DNA from: Niallia sp. Man26
GTDB lineage: Bacteria > Bacillota > Bacilli > Bacillales > Cytobacillaceae
Direction of reading: 5' to 3'
Length of the DNA stretch: 64,000 bases
Assembly (NCBI RefSeq): GCF_022049065.2
Contig: NZ_CP095744.1
Location: 186,001-250,000 of the forward strand
Made by a program: the position numbers and the translations under genes. The notes beneath the pieces were generated by a model. It made no database searches, was not told where the DNA came from, and saw only the letters and a list, made by a program, of their open reading frames with translations. Numbering within the stretch: position 1 is the stretch's first letter; each line of letters starts with the position of its first letter. Of this stretch, positions 6,825 through 15,249 are shown in pieces.

Positions 6825-8144
6825 ATGAAGAAAAAATCTAAAAAAGTGATTTCTCTGCTTATGGCAGCAACCGCTGCTGTTTCGATTCTTTCAGGATGCA
6901 GCGGGGAAGGTAAAAAGAATGCAGATAAAAACGGGGAGACAACGATAGAATTTTGGGCAGCACCGAATATTACTCAACAAGCTTATTGGAAGGAAATGGC
7001 CAAGGAATTTGAAAAGGACAATCCAAAGATTAAGATAAATGTTAGCGCTATCAAAGAAAGTCCTTCATCTGAAGCGAGCATTCAATCCGCAATAGCGGGT
7101 AAAAGCGCTCCGACGATGTCAGAAAATATTAACCGCGGATTTGCAGCACAGCTTGCTGAAAGTAAAGCGCTCGTGCCTCTTAATGAATTAGACGGCTGGG
7201 AAGACATTATAACCAATCGGAACATGAACGAAACAGTGGAGCCGTGGAAATTTTCCGATGGAAATCAGTATGTACTGCCAATCTACTCCAACCCAATGCT
7301 TTTTGGGTGGAGGCTGGATATTCTAAAAGATCTTGGCATTAATGAGGCTCCTAAAACATACAGCGAAATGCTTGATGCTGCCAAGAAGCTTAAACAAAAG
7401 TATCCTGAAAAATTCGTGTGGGCCAAGCCGGACTTAGCAGACCCTACAGCGTGGAAAAGATGGTTTGATTTCTTCATGCTATATAATGCCGCATCAGCAG
7501 GTAATAACTTCATTGAAGGAAACAAGCTAGTTGCAGATGATAATGCGGGAATAAAGGTGTTGGAATTCATGGATGATCTGCGAAAAGAAGATGCCTATTT
7601 GTTAAAAACAGTTACTGATCCCTTTGAAACAGGAGTCGGAATTTTCACTGACATTGGTCCGTGGACACTGACATATTGGGAGGAAAAGTTTCCGAAAATG
7701 GTATACGGAGAAACGTTTACACTTGCACCTCCGCCTGTTCCAGATGAAATGAGCACAGAAAATGTTAAAACATTTGCAGATACGAAAGGATTAGTTATTT
7801 ATGCTTCAGCAACAGAGGAACAAAAACAAGCGGCTATGAAATTCATGAGTTGGGTATATTCCAATCCTGAGCATGATTTAAAGTGGCTTGAACAAACCAA
7901 TCTGCCGCCTGCCCGGGACGACTTAGCTGAAAATGAAGCATTCACAGCCTTCTTCAGCGAAAACCCGGCACTGCAGCCGTATGCAGATGCTGTCCCAAAT
8001 GGAATTCCATCTATCGATAATCCAAAATATAACGAGCTGCAAACCTTTATTGGCCAACATGCTGTGAATCCTGTTGTAAAAGGAAAAATAACGCCTAAAA
8101 ACGGCTGGAATGACATGAAAAAGGCAATAGAGGGAGGGCTTTAA
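6825..8144 (+). CDS. Sugar ABC transporter substrate-binding lipoprotein
   Basis: A 439-residue extracellular solute-binding protein of the carbohydrate (CUT1, family 1) type. The signal peptide runs from MKKKSK through a hydrophobic stretch to the lipobox LSGC (Cys about residue 25), so the mature protein is tethered to the outside of the membrane. TTIEFWAAPN starts the first lobe, and the AAMKFMSWVYS segment near residue 335 is typical of the family. It is followed, with a TAATG overlap, by two CUT1 permeases. No ATPase gene lies in the operon, so a shared ATPase such as MsmX elsewhere is inferred. The nearby GH130 and DUF1861 genes suggest a mannose-containing oligosaccharide as substrate. 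Confidence 0.9.
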   Translation: MKKKSKKVISLLMAATAAVSILSGCSGEGKKNADKNGETTIEFWAAPNITQQAYWKEMAKEFEKDNPKIKINVSAIKESPSSEASIQSAIAGKSAPTMSENINRGFAAQLAESKALVPLNELDGWEDIITNRNMNETVEPWKFSDGNQYVLPIYSNPMLFGWRLDILKDLGINEAPKTYSEMLDAAKKLKQKYPEKFVWAKPDLADPTAWKRWFDFFMLYNAASAGNNFIEGNKLVADDNAGIKVLEFMDDLRKEDAYLLKTVTDPFETGVGIFTDIGPWTLTYWEEKFPKMVYGETFTLAPPPVPDEMSTENVKTFADTKGLVIYASATEEQKQAAMKFMSWVYSNPEHDLKWLEQTNLPPARDDLAENEAFTAFFSENPALQPYADAVPNGIPSIDNPKYNELQTFIGQHAVNPVVKGKITPKNGWNDMKKAIEGGL

Positions 8145-9022
8145 TGTTGAGGAAAAGCAATGGGTTGGGCTGGCTGTTTGCCAGTCCATACCTCCTCTAT
8201 GCCGTCCTGTTTTTTGCCATTCCATTAGTATGGTCGTTTTATTTATCTACAACAGATTGGAACTTAATTTCTCCAGAATATAATGGGAAGGGCATTGCCA
8301 ACTACATAGAAGTGTTTCGGTCTCCCGGTGTCCAAGCGGCATTCCTTGTTACCTTTAAATTTATGGTTGTTTTCGTTCCGTTAGTTATTATTTCATCTAT
8401 GATTGTTGCAGCAATTGTCCATGGTCTTCCGAAATTCAAAGGTATATTCCTGATTGGTTTTTTTCTGCCATATTTAGCATCTGGTGTGGTGTCATCCTTT
8501 ATTGTCAAAGGATTGCTGTCATACAATAGTCCGCTTAACACTGTTTTAAGAGGAAAGTTTGGAATTGATATCGATTGGCTTGGTTCGCCTCTAGCAGCAT
8601 TATGTGTCGTCGCAGTAATAATCGCTTGGAAGTTTACTGGGTATTATGCATTGATATTAACCTCTGGGTTTGAAAGCATCAATGCAGAAATATATGAAGC
8701 AGCAGAAATCGATGGTGCTTCTAGCTGGCAAAGGTTCTTTAAGATCACACTGCCATTATTATATCCGGCAATTTACACAGTCATGATTTTGTCTATCGGT
8801 GTTACCTTTGGAATTTTCACAGAGGTATATCAATTGACAGGAGGCGGGCCAGATTACGCAACCAACACATGGCAAATGGAAATCTTCACACAAGCGTTTA
8901 AGAATTTACAGGCTGGTTATGCATCTGCGGTGGCAATCGTCGCTTCTGTGATTACGTTTTTATCCATCTTTATCATTAGAAAACTATTAGAACTGTGGGG
9001 AAAGCGCAATGGTTGGGTCTAA
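8144..9022 (+). CDS. Sugar ABC transporter permease (MalF/UgpA type)
   Basis: A 292-residue membrane protein with about six transmembrane helices, starting at FASPYLLYAVLFFAIPLVW. The EAA loop that docks to the ATPase is visible as EAAEIDGASSWQRFFKITLPLL. The sequence LTGGGPDYATNTWQMEIF near the C-terminus is typical for CUT1 first permeases. The ATG overlaps the stop of the binding-protein gene (TAATG), and the end overlaps the second permease by 14 bases, indicating coupled translation. The two permeases would form a heterodimeric channel. Confidence 0.92.
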   Translation: MLRKSNGLGWLFASPYLLYAVLFFAIPLVWSFYLSTTDWNLISPEYNGKGIANYIEVFRSPGVQAAFLVTFKFMVVFVPLVIISSMIVAAIVHGLPKFKGIFLIGFFLPYLASGVVSSFIVKGLLSYNSPLNTVLRGKFGIDIDWLGSPLAALCVVAVIIAWKFTGYYALILTSGFESINAEIYEAAEIDGASSWQRFFKITLPLLYPAIYTVMILSIGVTFGIFTEVYQLTGGGPDYATNTWQMEIFTQAFKNLQAGYASAVAIVASVITFLSIFIIRKLLELWGKRNGWV

Positions 9023-9839
9023 AAGGAAAGGATTGCTGCTTCGCTATATTGTCGCAAGTATTCTATTATGCATAATGGTTTTTCCTTATCTGTATATGGT
9101 AATGAGTTCATTTGCGGTCTGGGATCAAGTCGATAAGAGCTTGGTGCCGACACAGTTTACACTTCGCTCTTATGAATGGCTGTTCGGAGGAGGAGATGTA
9201 GCTGTACCAAGACCATGGATAAGAGCGTTCTTCAATAGTGTTATTGTTTCAGCAGGGTCTACTGTCCTCATGATGGTCACCGGAGCTGTTGTAGCCTATG
9301 CATTAGCAAAAATGAACTTTAAAGGCCGGGAAACTGTCCACAATATCATCTTGTTTCAAATTTTTTTTCCGGCGATTATTTTGTTAGTTCCGTCCTTTTT
9401 AATCATCCAAAATGCAGGGCTGTATGACACTTACTGGGCGATGATTATTCCAAAAGCAATGAGTTTATGGGCGGTGTTTATGTATACGAACTTTTTTCGT
9501 GCTATCCCAGACACTTTTATAGAAGCAGCGAAACTGGACGGCGCAGGTCATCTGCAAATTCTGAGGAGGGTTGTGCTGCCGATGTCAAAATCAATTACCA
9601 CGGTCGTTTTTCTGTTCTTGTTTATGGAGAGATGGTCAGAGTTACTATGGGATATGCTTGTCATTAAGAGTGAGAATATGCTGACATTGAACGTGCTTTT
9701 ATCGCAAATGTTCGGACCGTATGGCGGTTATCCAGGACCGATGTATGCAGCCTCCGTTTTATTAACACTGCCAATTATCATTCTCTTCCTTTTCTTTACG
9801 AAAAAATTTCAGGAAGGAATGCAATTTACTTTAAAGTAA
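9009..9839 (+). CDS. Sugar ABC transporter permease (MalG/UgpE type)
   Basis: A 276-residue second CUT1 permease with about six membrane helices. It has the typical N-terminal PYLYMVMSSF segment, the EAA loop EAAKLDGAGHLQILRRVVLPM and a C-terminal end QEGMQFTLK close to that of other MalG-like proteins. It overlaps the first permease by 14 bases and is followed after 30 bases by the DUF1861 gene, so the importer and the enzymes are one transcription unit. Confidence 0.92.
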   Translation: MVGSKRKGLLLRYIVASILLCIMVFPYLYMVMSSFAVWDQVDKSLVPTQFTLRSYEWLFGGGDVAVPRPWIRAFFNSVIVSAGSTVLMMVTGAVVAYALAKMNFKGRETVHNIILFQIFFPAIILLVPSFLIIQNAGLYDTYWAMIIPKAMSLWAVFMYTNFFRAIPDTFIEAAKLDGAGHLQILRRVVLPMSKSITTVVFLFLFMERWSELLWDMLVIKSENMLTLNVLLSQMFGPYGGYPGPMYAASVLLTLPIIILFLFFTKKFQEGMQFTLK

Positions 9840-9869
9840 ACAGTGCACTTAAAAGAAGGGAATTTATCT

Positions 9870-10815
9870 ATGGAAAAACCAGTAAAAGCATTAGAGAAAA
9901 TCTTACGGGAATTTCAACAGCAGCCTCAGCCCACCAATCCACAAAAAACTTACTATAACTGGGCTGGAAGGAAAAGATGTATACAATATAACCGCACCTT
10001 TTGAAGAAGGCGGAAAGATGATGATTGCAGGGAGAGTTGAATTACGGGAGAGTGAAAAATCGTCCGTCCATTTCTTTACAGAGGAAAATGGAAAATGGAT
10101 ACTTCTGCAGGATGCACCAGTGTTTGCTTTGCAAGATCCTTTTATGACAAAAATTGGTGGCGAGTTAATTATTGGAGGGGTAGAAACCTTTCCCCATCCA
10201 AAGAATAAAGATTTATTAGGCTGGCGGACGATCCTAAGGAAAGGAGACAAGATTGCTAGTTTAAAAGAGTTTGTAGCTGGTCCAGATGGTATGAAAGATT
10301 TGCGTGTAGTTGAATTAAGTGATGGTTCAATCGGGATGTTTACCCGTCCACAAGGAAAAAAAGGAGGCAGAGGAAAGAATGGTTTTAAGCGTCTGCTAAC
10401 CTTAGCTGATATAACCATTCAAGAGATAGAAAATACACCATTACTGGAACAATTTACTGACGAAGAATGGGGAGGAGTTAATGAAGCTCAACTCCTGTCC
10501 AACGGAATGATCGGTGTGTTAGGTCATATTGCTAAATTTGACGAACGTGGACACCGCCACTATTATCCGATGGTATTCATGCTTAATCCGAAAACGGGTG
10601 CTTCGTCAGAAATGAAAATCATAGCTGAACGAGGGAACTTTCAGAAGGGACCGTCTAAAAGACCAGATTTAAAGGATGTCGTTTTTAGTGGCGGCATAAT
10701 ACGTAATAGTGATGGAACTGCCTATTTGTATGCAGGAACTAGTGATGCAGAAGCACAGAAAATAACGATTCCAGATCCATTTCTACCATATGAAACGAAG
10801 GAGCTGAACATATGA
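9870..10815 (+). pseudogene. DUF1861 family protein, frameshifted near the N-terminus
   Basis: The main frame encodes a DUF1861 protein (GRVELRESEKSSVHFF, FMTKIGGELIIGG, GPDGMKDLRVVEL, FTRPQGKKGGRGKNGF, FTDEEWGGVNEAQLL). DUF1861 is a five-bladed-propeller-like family commonly next to GH130 genes. The expected start, ATG at 9870 with a good ribosome site (AAAAGAAGGG), is in another frame; it reads 26 codons, then meets an A6 tract at 9943-9948. Removing one A joins the frames exactly as PQK-LTITGLEGKDVYNITAPF, the normal family N-terminus. So there is one extra base: mutation, sequencing error or slippage. Reinitiation at ATG 10018, which follows AAGGCGG, would give 265 residues lacking the first 50. 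It overlaps the GH130 start by ATGA. Confidence 0.82.
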
Positions 10816-11870
10816 ATATTTATCGCTACGAACAAAATCCATTGCTTACACCAGAAGATATAACACCGTTTCACGAAGGATTTGAAGTTATCGGGGCTTT
10901 TAATGCGGGAATTACGGAGTATAAGAAGGAAGTAATCATGCTTGTTCGGATTGCAGAAAGACCGTTTAGCAATAGAGATAATACAGTGAAATCACCTATA
11001 TTTAATCCAAACACGAAACAGCTCGATATTATGGAATTTCAACAGGACGACCCTAATTACGATTTTTCCGATCCTCGTGTGATCAAAAGAGCAAATCATA
11101 GTAAGTGGTCTTACTTAACCTCTCTTTCTTATTTGCGAATCGCCCGCAGTAAAGACGGCCGTCACTTTACAGTGGATGAACAGCCGTTTATTTATCCAGC
11201 CAATGAACTGGAGACCTTTGGCATTGAAGACCCTCGAATTACAAAAATAGAAGATACGTACTATATTTACTATAGTGCAACATCTCCTAAAGGTGTAGGC
11301 GTTGTCATGGTTTCAACAAAAGATTTTGTTCAAGTCGAAAATCATGGAATGATTTTGGCTCCAGAAAATAAAGATGTAGCGATCTTTCCAGAAAAAATAA
11401 ATGGAAAGTATTATGCTTTGCATCGCCCTGTTCCAAATAGTAATGGCTCTCCAGATATTTGGATTGCAGAATCTGAAAATCTGCTGCAATGGGGGAATCA
11501 CCGTCATTTAATTGGCACGAGAGCAGGAAAATGGGATTCTGGCAGAATCGGAGGAGGAGCAGTGCCGTTTCGAACAAAAAAAGGCTGGTTAGAATTGTAT
11601 CATGGTGCATCACAGGATCAGCGTTACTGTATGGGGGCGGTCTTATTAGATTTACAAAACCCAGCGAAAGTTATTGCACGATCGGAGAATCCTATAGTTG
11701 AACCGGAAGCACAGTATGAAAAAGAAGGATTTTTCGGTGGAGTTGTGTTTTCTTGCGGGGTGCTGACAGAAGGGGACATCATTAAATTGTATTATGGGGC
11801 AGCAGACACATCCATGGCTTGTGCTGAACTAAGTTTGGAGGAAGTTCTTGATTCCTTAACCTACTTGTAA
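10812..11870 (+). CDS. GH130 family glycoside phosphorylase/hydrolase
   Basis: A 352-residue five-bladed beta-propeller enzyme of the GH130 family, whose members cleave beta-mannosides, most by phosphorolysis yielding mannose 1-phosphate. Family landmarks are VIGAFNAGI near the N-terminus, LRIARSKDGRHF, the catalytic-region motif FGIEDPRITKIEDTYYIYYSA around residues 137 to 157, HRPVPNSNGSPDIWIAESENL, GAVPFRTKKGWLELYHG and LYYGAADTSMACAEL. No signal peptide, so cytoplasmic, acting on imported sugar. The ATGA overlap with the DUF1861 gene shows coupling. The exact linkage (beta-1,2 or beta-1,4 mannoside) and whether it phosphorolyses or hydrolyses cannot be read from the sequence. Confidence 0.88.
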   Translation: MNIYRYEQNPLLTPEDITPFHEGFEVIGAFNAGITEYKKEVIMLVRIAERPFSNRDNTVKSPIFNPNTKQLDIMEFQQDDPNYDFSDPRVIKRANHSKWSYLTSLSYLRIARSKDGRHFTVDEQPFIYPANELETFGIEDPRITKIEDTYYIYYSATSPKGVGVVMVSTKDFVQVENHGMILAPENKDVAIFPEKINGKYYALHRPVPNSNGSPDIWIAESENLLQWGNHRHLIGTRAGKWDSGRIGGGAVPFRTKKGWLELYHGASQDQRYCMGAVLLDLQNPAKVIARSENPIVEPEAQYEKEGFFGGVVFSCGVLTEGDIIKLYYGAADTSMACAELSLEEVLDSLTYL

Positions 11871-11962
11871 TACCAAAAGGTCAAACAGGCTTGGCAGCTG
11901 TTAAAATACCCTCTTTAAAAATGTTACAGCACAATCCTAAAAAATAAGATTATAGTATATAA

Positions 11963-11982
11963 TGAACAAGAACATATATTCT
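11963..11982. repeat. Palindrome upstream of the RibD-like gene
   Basis: ACAAGAA and TTCTTGT are separated by six A/T bases just before the reductase gene at 12005, downstream of a TATAAT-like -10. It is a possible operator. Confidence 0.4.
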
Positions 11983-12004
11983 TGTTTGTGAAGGATGATG
12001 CCCA

Positions 12005-12535
12005 ATGAACGAAAGAAAGCTTGTATTATATATTGCTCAAAGCTTAGATGGATATATTGCGACAAAGGATGATTCACTAGACTGGTTATTCCAAGTAGAG
12101 GGAGAAGGGGATAACGGCTACTCCGAGTTCTATGAAACAGTTGATACTATTCTGATCGGTAATCGTACATATGAGTGGATTATGGATTATGAAAAAGGTG
12201 ATTTTCCGTATAAAGGAAAGGATTGCTATGTCTTCTCTCGAACGCCTAAAGAGAATACAGAATATGTTCAATTTATACAAGAGGATATTTTGCTCTTTGT
12301 GAACAAACTAAAAAAAGAAGCAGGCAAAAATATTTGGATGGTTGGCGGAGGTAATCTGCTTCAGGCTTTTTTGGAAAACAATTTGGTCGATGAACTGATT
12401 GTGACAATTGCCCCAACTGTTATCGGCGACGGCATTCCGTTATTTAAAGCTGGTAATTATAAGCTGAACCTTCAGCTGAAAGGTACACGAAGCTTTGGAC
12501 AATTTGTTGAACTACAATATGAAGTAAAGAAATGA
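12005..12535 (+). CDS. RibD C-terminal/dihydrofolate reductase-fold protein
   Basis: A 176-residue protein of the RibD_C family (YwjB/YyaP-like). It begins KLVLYIAQSLDGYIA, the NADPH-binding first strand with the SxDG motif, has LIGNRTYEWI in the middle and WMVGGGNLLQAFLENNLVDEL, the characteristic GG loop, followed by TIAPTVIGDGIPLF. Members are DHFR-like reductases of unassigned substrate; it is not the true folate enzyme (DfrA) judging by motif layout. It is a single gene with its own promoter region and a terminator behind it. Confidence 0.85.
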   Translation: MNERKLVLYIAQSLDGYIATKDDSLDWLFQVEGEGDNGYSEFYETVDTILIGNRTYEWIMDYEKGDFPYKGKDCYVFSRTPKENTEYVQFIQEDILLFVNKLKKEAGKNIWMVGGGNLLQAFLENNLVDELIVTIAPTVIGDGIPLFKAGNYKLNLQLKGTRSFGQFVELQYEVKK

Positions 12536-12539
12536 ATAG

Positions 12540-12572
12540 AAAAAAGTCTGCAGCAACTGATGCAGACTTTTT
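12540..12572. terminator. Bidirectional terminator
   Basis: AAAAAGTCTGCA and TGCAGACTTTTT form a 12-bp stem between the convergent RibD-like and flavoprotein genes. Confidence 0.85.
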
Positions 12573-12574
12573 CG

Positions 12575-13123
12575 TTATTCTCTCGCTAATAATTGCTTAT
12601 TGAGCTCAGTTGCAGCATAAAGTGCGTTTTTGTCTGTTAAAATATCGCCAGGTTTGTTGCCAGCACCAAGAATATAGCCGGCAAAATTAACAGCGACGAA
12701 ATCGAAGATATATTGAAATTGCTGAATCATCGGCAGACCTTTAATGGTAGGTGAATCGCCGCCAACAGCGATGACGTATGCTTTTTTGGAAGCCATTTTC
12801 CCTTTAAAATCAGGGTAGTTAGCATCTCTTAGCATTTGGGACCAGCGATCAATAAAGTTCTTCATGATTCCTGTCATGCTGTACCAATAAATAGGTGTAG
12901 CGAATAGAATAGTATCATGTGGGAGGATACGGTTTATGACTGTATAGTAATCGTCCTTGCTATCCTGAAAGCCAATTTCTTCGTGTCGCATATCCATTAT
13001 TGGTTCAATATGGAAATCTCCTAAATAAATTGTTTCGACCTTGACCCCTTTAATTACTAAGTCTGTCAGCAATTCTGTATTTCCATTCGGGCGGTTTCCC
13101 CCATATATAACGGCAACTGTCAT
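12575..13123 (-). CDS. Flavodoxin-fold NAD(P)H-dependent FMN reductase
   Basis: A 182-residue flavoprotein of the FMN_red family (YwqN-like). The FMN phosphate loop is YGGNRPNGNTELL at the N-terminus, and FATPIYWYSMTGIMKNFIDRW around residues 75 to 95 is the typical isoalloxazine-binding motif. Members reduce FMN or quinone-like substrates with NAD(P)H in the cytoplasm. A GAAGGGAGAA ribosome site precedes its ATG. It is a single gene, convergent with the RibD-like gene. Confidence 0.85.
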   Translation of the reverse strand: MTVAVIYGGNRPNGNTELLTDLVIKGVKVETIYLGDFHIEPIMDMRHEEIGFQDSKDDYYTVINRILPHDTILFATPIYWYSMTGIMKNFIDRWSQMLRDANYPDFKGKMASKKAYVIAVGGDSPTIKGLPMIQQFQYIFDFVAVNFAGYILGAGNKPGDILTDKNALYAATELNKQLLARE

Positions 13124-13326
13124 AATAAATTCTCCCTTCTCTCCATTATTATCTCTATTTTATGAGGACAGAGATAGTAAGGAAAGCTGAATATTTTGAT
13201 TGAATTAATCAATACTTTCGATAGAAATAGCTACTCTATTATTATTTTTCAGTTTGTAAAAATTTCTCTGTTCAAGTTAAGAGAACACTAAGGAAAAGAT
13301 GATAAAATAGCAAGTAGCGGAGGGGA

Positions 13327-13989
13327 ATGATGAAGAAGAATTTTATTCATTTAATAGAAACAGAGCTTTTAAAGAAAGTAGTGTTAAAAAGAGAAAAAGT
13401 GCATAATCCAGTCGTGGTAAAACGCATACCACTTGGATGGAAGTGTGTTGGAGTAGGCAATTATGCAGCTGTCTTTATGCATGATACAGAGCCAGATCTC
13501 GTCGTTAAAGTCAATGTAGTAGAACAAGAAAATCTAAAAAAGGAAGCAGATATATACAGAAAACTTGGCATTCATCCGAGCTACTCTCATCTAGTGTATG
13601 AAGGAGATAACTATTTAGTTTTAAAAAGACTAAAAGGAATCACGCTTTATAATGCCTTTGCTAAAGGAATTAGGATACCGGAAACTGTCATCGAAGATAT
13701 TAATGAAGCCCTCGAATATGCGAGAAGATGTGGTCTGAATCCATATGATATCCACGGGAAAAACGTGATGATGAAGGATGGCAGAGGATATGTTGTCGAC
13801 GTCTCGGATTTTTATAAAGAAGGCAAAGATGAAAAATGGGAAGATTTAGTGAAGGCATATTATAAACTATATAAAAAAACTATTTATAAGTACCCAGTAA
13901 AAATTCCTTTTAAAGCACTGGATGTTGTCAGGCATACTTATCGGTTTTACAAAAAAATCAGACGCAGGCTCCATTGGCAAAGCCAATAA
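13327..13989 (+). CDS. Protein kinase-like protein (YrzF type)
   Basis: A 220-residue compact kinase-fold protein. Visible features are a glycine-containing loop GVGNYAAVF (residues about 40 to 48), the ATP-binding lysine in LVVKVNVV, the hinge-like YLVLKRLKG, a catalytic loop variant DIHGKNVMM and DVSDF in the DFG position. It resembles B. subtilis YrzF, annotated as a putative Ser/Thr kinase; the catalytic HRD is altered, so substrate and activity are uncertain and small-molecule phosphorylation is possible. The C-terminus is strongly basic. The ATG ATG start follows GGAGGGGA. Confidence 0.75.
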   Translation: MMKKNFIHLIETELLKKVVLKREKVHNPVVVKRIPLGWKCVGVGNYAAVFMHDTEPDLVVKVNVVEQENLKKEADIYRKLGIHPSYSHLVYEGDNYLVLKRLKGITLYNAFAKGIRIPETVIEDINEALEYARRCGLNPYDIHGKNVMMKDGRGYVVDVSDFYKEGKDEKWEDLVKAYYKLYKKTIYKYPVKIPFKALDVVRHTYRFYKKIRRRLHWQSQ

Positions 13990-14022
13990 AAGCCGTTCAT
14001 TTTATTTTATATTATATCTCTT

Positions 14023-14052
14023 AAAGGCTGGCCAATTTGACCGGCCTTTTTA
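14023..14052 (+). terminator. Terminator after kinase gene
   Basis: AAAGGCTGG and CCGGCCTTT form a 9-bp stem with a short T run. Confidence 0.75.
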
Positions 14053-14090
14053 GTTGTCACAAAATTTTTAATTTGAAGGCTCAAAATCTA

Positions 14091-14151
14091 TTGACAGAAA
14101 TTAGATACGAGATTATGATTAATTCAAGAATGATTATCATTCTCATTATCA
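14091..14151 (+). promoter_or_regulatory. Promoter with Fur box
   Basis: TTGACA (14091-14096) and TATGAT (14114-14119) are 17 bases apart. TGATTATCATTCTCATTATCA at 14131-14151 matches the Fur 7-1-7 box, placed over the transcription start region, so iron repression of the siderophore-binding lipoprotein gene is expected. Confidence 0.85.
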
Positions 14152-14234
14152 TCCGTTCAGGAGGGAATTAGACAGGTAAACTAGTAATACAGAAATATAT
14201 ACATACTATTTTATTTTAAAAGGGGTAGCAAACA

Positions 14235-15149
14235 TTGAGCAAAAAACTTATACCATTCATTCTTCTTCTTGTATTAATTATTAGTGCTTGCGGCAATAAG
14301 ACAACAGGAACATCTGGCGAAGAAACAAAAAAAGAGGAAGATTCCACAATCACATATGAATCAGAAAATGGCCCAATTGAAGTTCCAGCAGATCCACAAA
14401 GAGTTGTTGCTTTAACAAATGCAGGTTATGTTTTAAAACTTGGCGTTAATCTTGTAGGTGTAGATTCATGGTCGATGACGAATCCACGTTATGCAGACGA
14501 ATTGAAGGATGTGGAAGTGGTTTCCGAAGAGAATATCGAAAAAATTGCTGAGCTGCAACCAGACTTAATTATCGCAGCAAGCACAACTAAAAACATTGAT
14601 AAGCTTGGAAAAATCGCTCCGACTGTAACATATACTTATAACAAAGTGGACTACTTAACGCAGCATTTAGAAATCGGCAAGCTCTTGAATAAAGAGAAAG
14701 AAGCACAAGCATGGATTGATGATTTCAAAGCTCGTGCAAAAGCTGCCGGCGAGGAAATTAAAGCGAAAATCGGCGAAGATGCTACTGTTACCGTATTGGA
14801 AAGCTATGATAAAAGCATGTATATCCTTGGTGACAGCTGGGGCCGCGGAACAGAAATTCTTTATCAAGCAATGGGCTTAAAAATGCCTGAAAAAGTAAAA
14901 GAAATGACGGAAAAAGAAGGCTACTACACGCTGTCTTCTGAAGTCCTTCCAGAATATGTTGGTGATTATCTTGTAATAAGCAAATATAATGACCAAGATA
15001 ACTCTTACCAGGAAACAGATGTATATAAAAATATTCCTGCAGTAAAAAACAACCATGTATTAGAAGCTAATGCATATGAGTTTATCTTTAATGATCCAAT
15101 TTCTTTAGATTACCAATTAGATTTCTTTAAAGAAAACTTCTTGAAATAA
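14235..15149 (+). CDS. Iron-siderophore ABC transporter binding lipoprotein
   Basis: A 304-residue class III solute-binding protein of the FhuD/YxeB type (siderophore-binding, hydroxamate-like). It has a signal peptide with lipobox ISAC (Cys about residue 20), then the typical GPIEVPADPQRVVALTNAGYVLKLGVN, the IEKIAELQPDLIIAAS segment and a C-terminal PISLDYQLDFFKENF. A Fur box and promoter lie directly upstream. The TTG start is set by AAAAGGGG nine bases upstream. The permease and ATPase genes are not adjacent, so it uses transport partners encoded elsewhere, as YxeB does in B. subtilis. A terminator follows. Confidence 0.88.
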   Translation: MSKKLIPFILLLVLIISACGNKTTGTSGEETKKEEDSTITYESENGPIEVPADPQRVVALTNAGYVLKLGVNLVGVDSWSMTNPRYADELKDVEVVSEENIEKIAELQPDLIIAASTTKNIDKLGKIAPTVTYTYNKVDYLTQHLEIGKLLNKEKEAQAWIDDFKARAKAAGEEIKAKIGEDATVTVLESYDKSMYILGDSWGRGTEILYQAMGLKMPEKVKEMTEKEGYYTLSSEVLPEYVGDYLVISKYNDQDNSYQETDVYKNIPAVKNNHVLEANAYEFIFNDPISLDYQLDFFKENFLK

Positions 15150-15156
15150 GATGTAG

Positions 15157-15192
15157 AGAGTGCACTTTAACGAAAAGTGCACTCTTTTTTTT
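15157..15192 (+). terminator. Terminator after siderophore-binding gene
   Basis: AGAGTGCACTTT pairs with AAAGTGCACTCT and is followed by eight T. Confidence 0.88.
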
Positions 15193-15249
15193 AATGGAGA
15201 GAATGTTATAATACTAGACAACAAGCATAACGGCAGAAAGGATTTTTTA

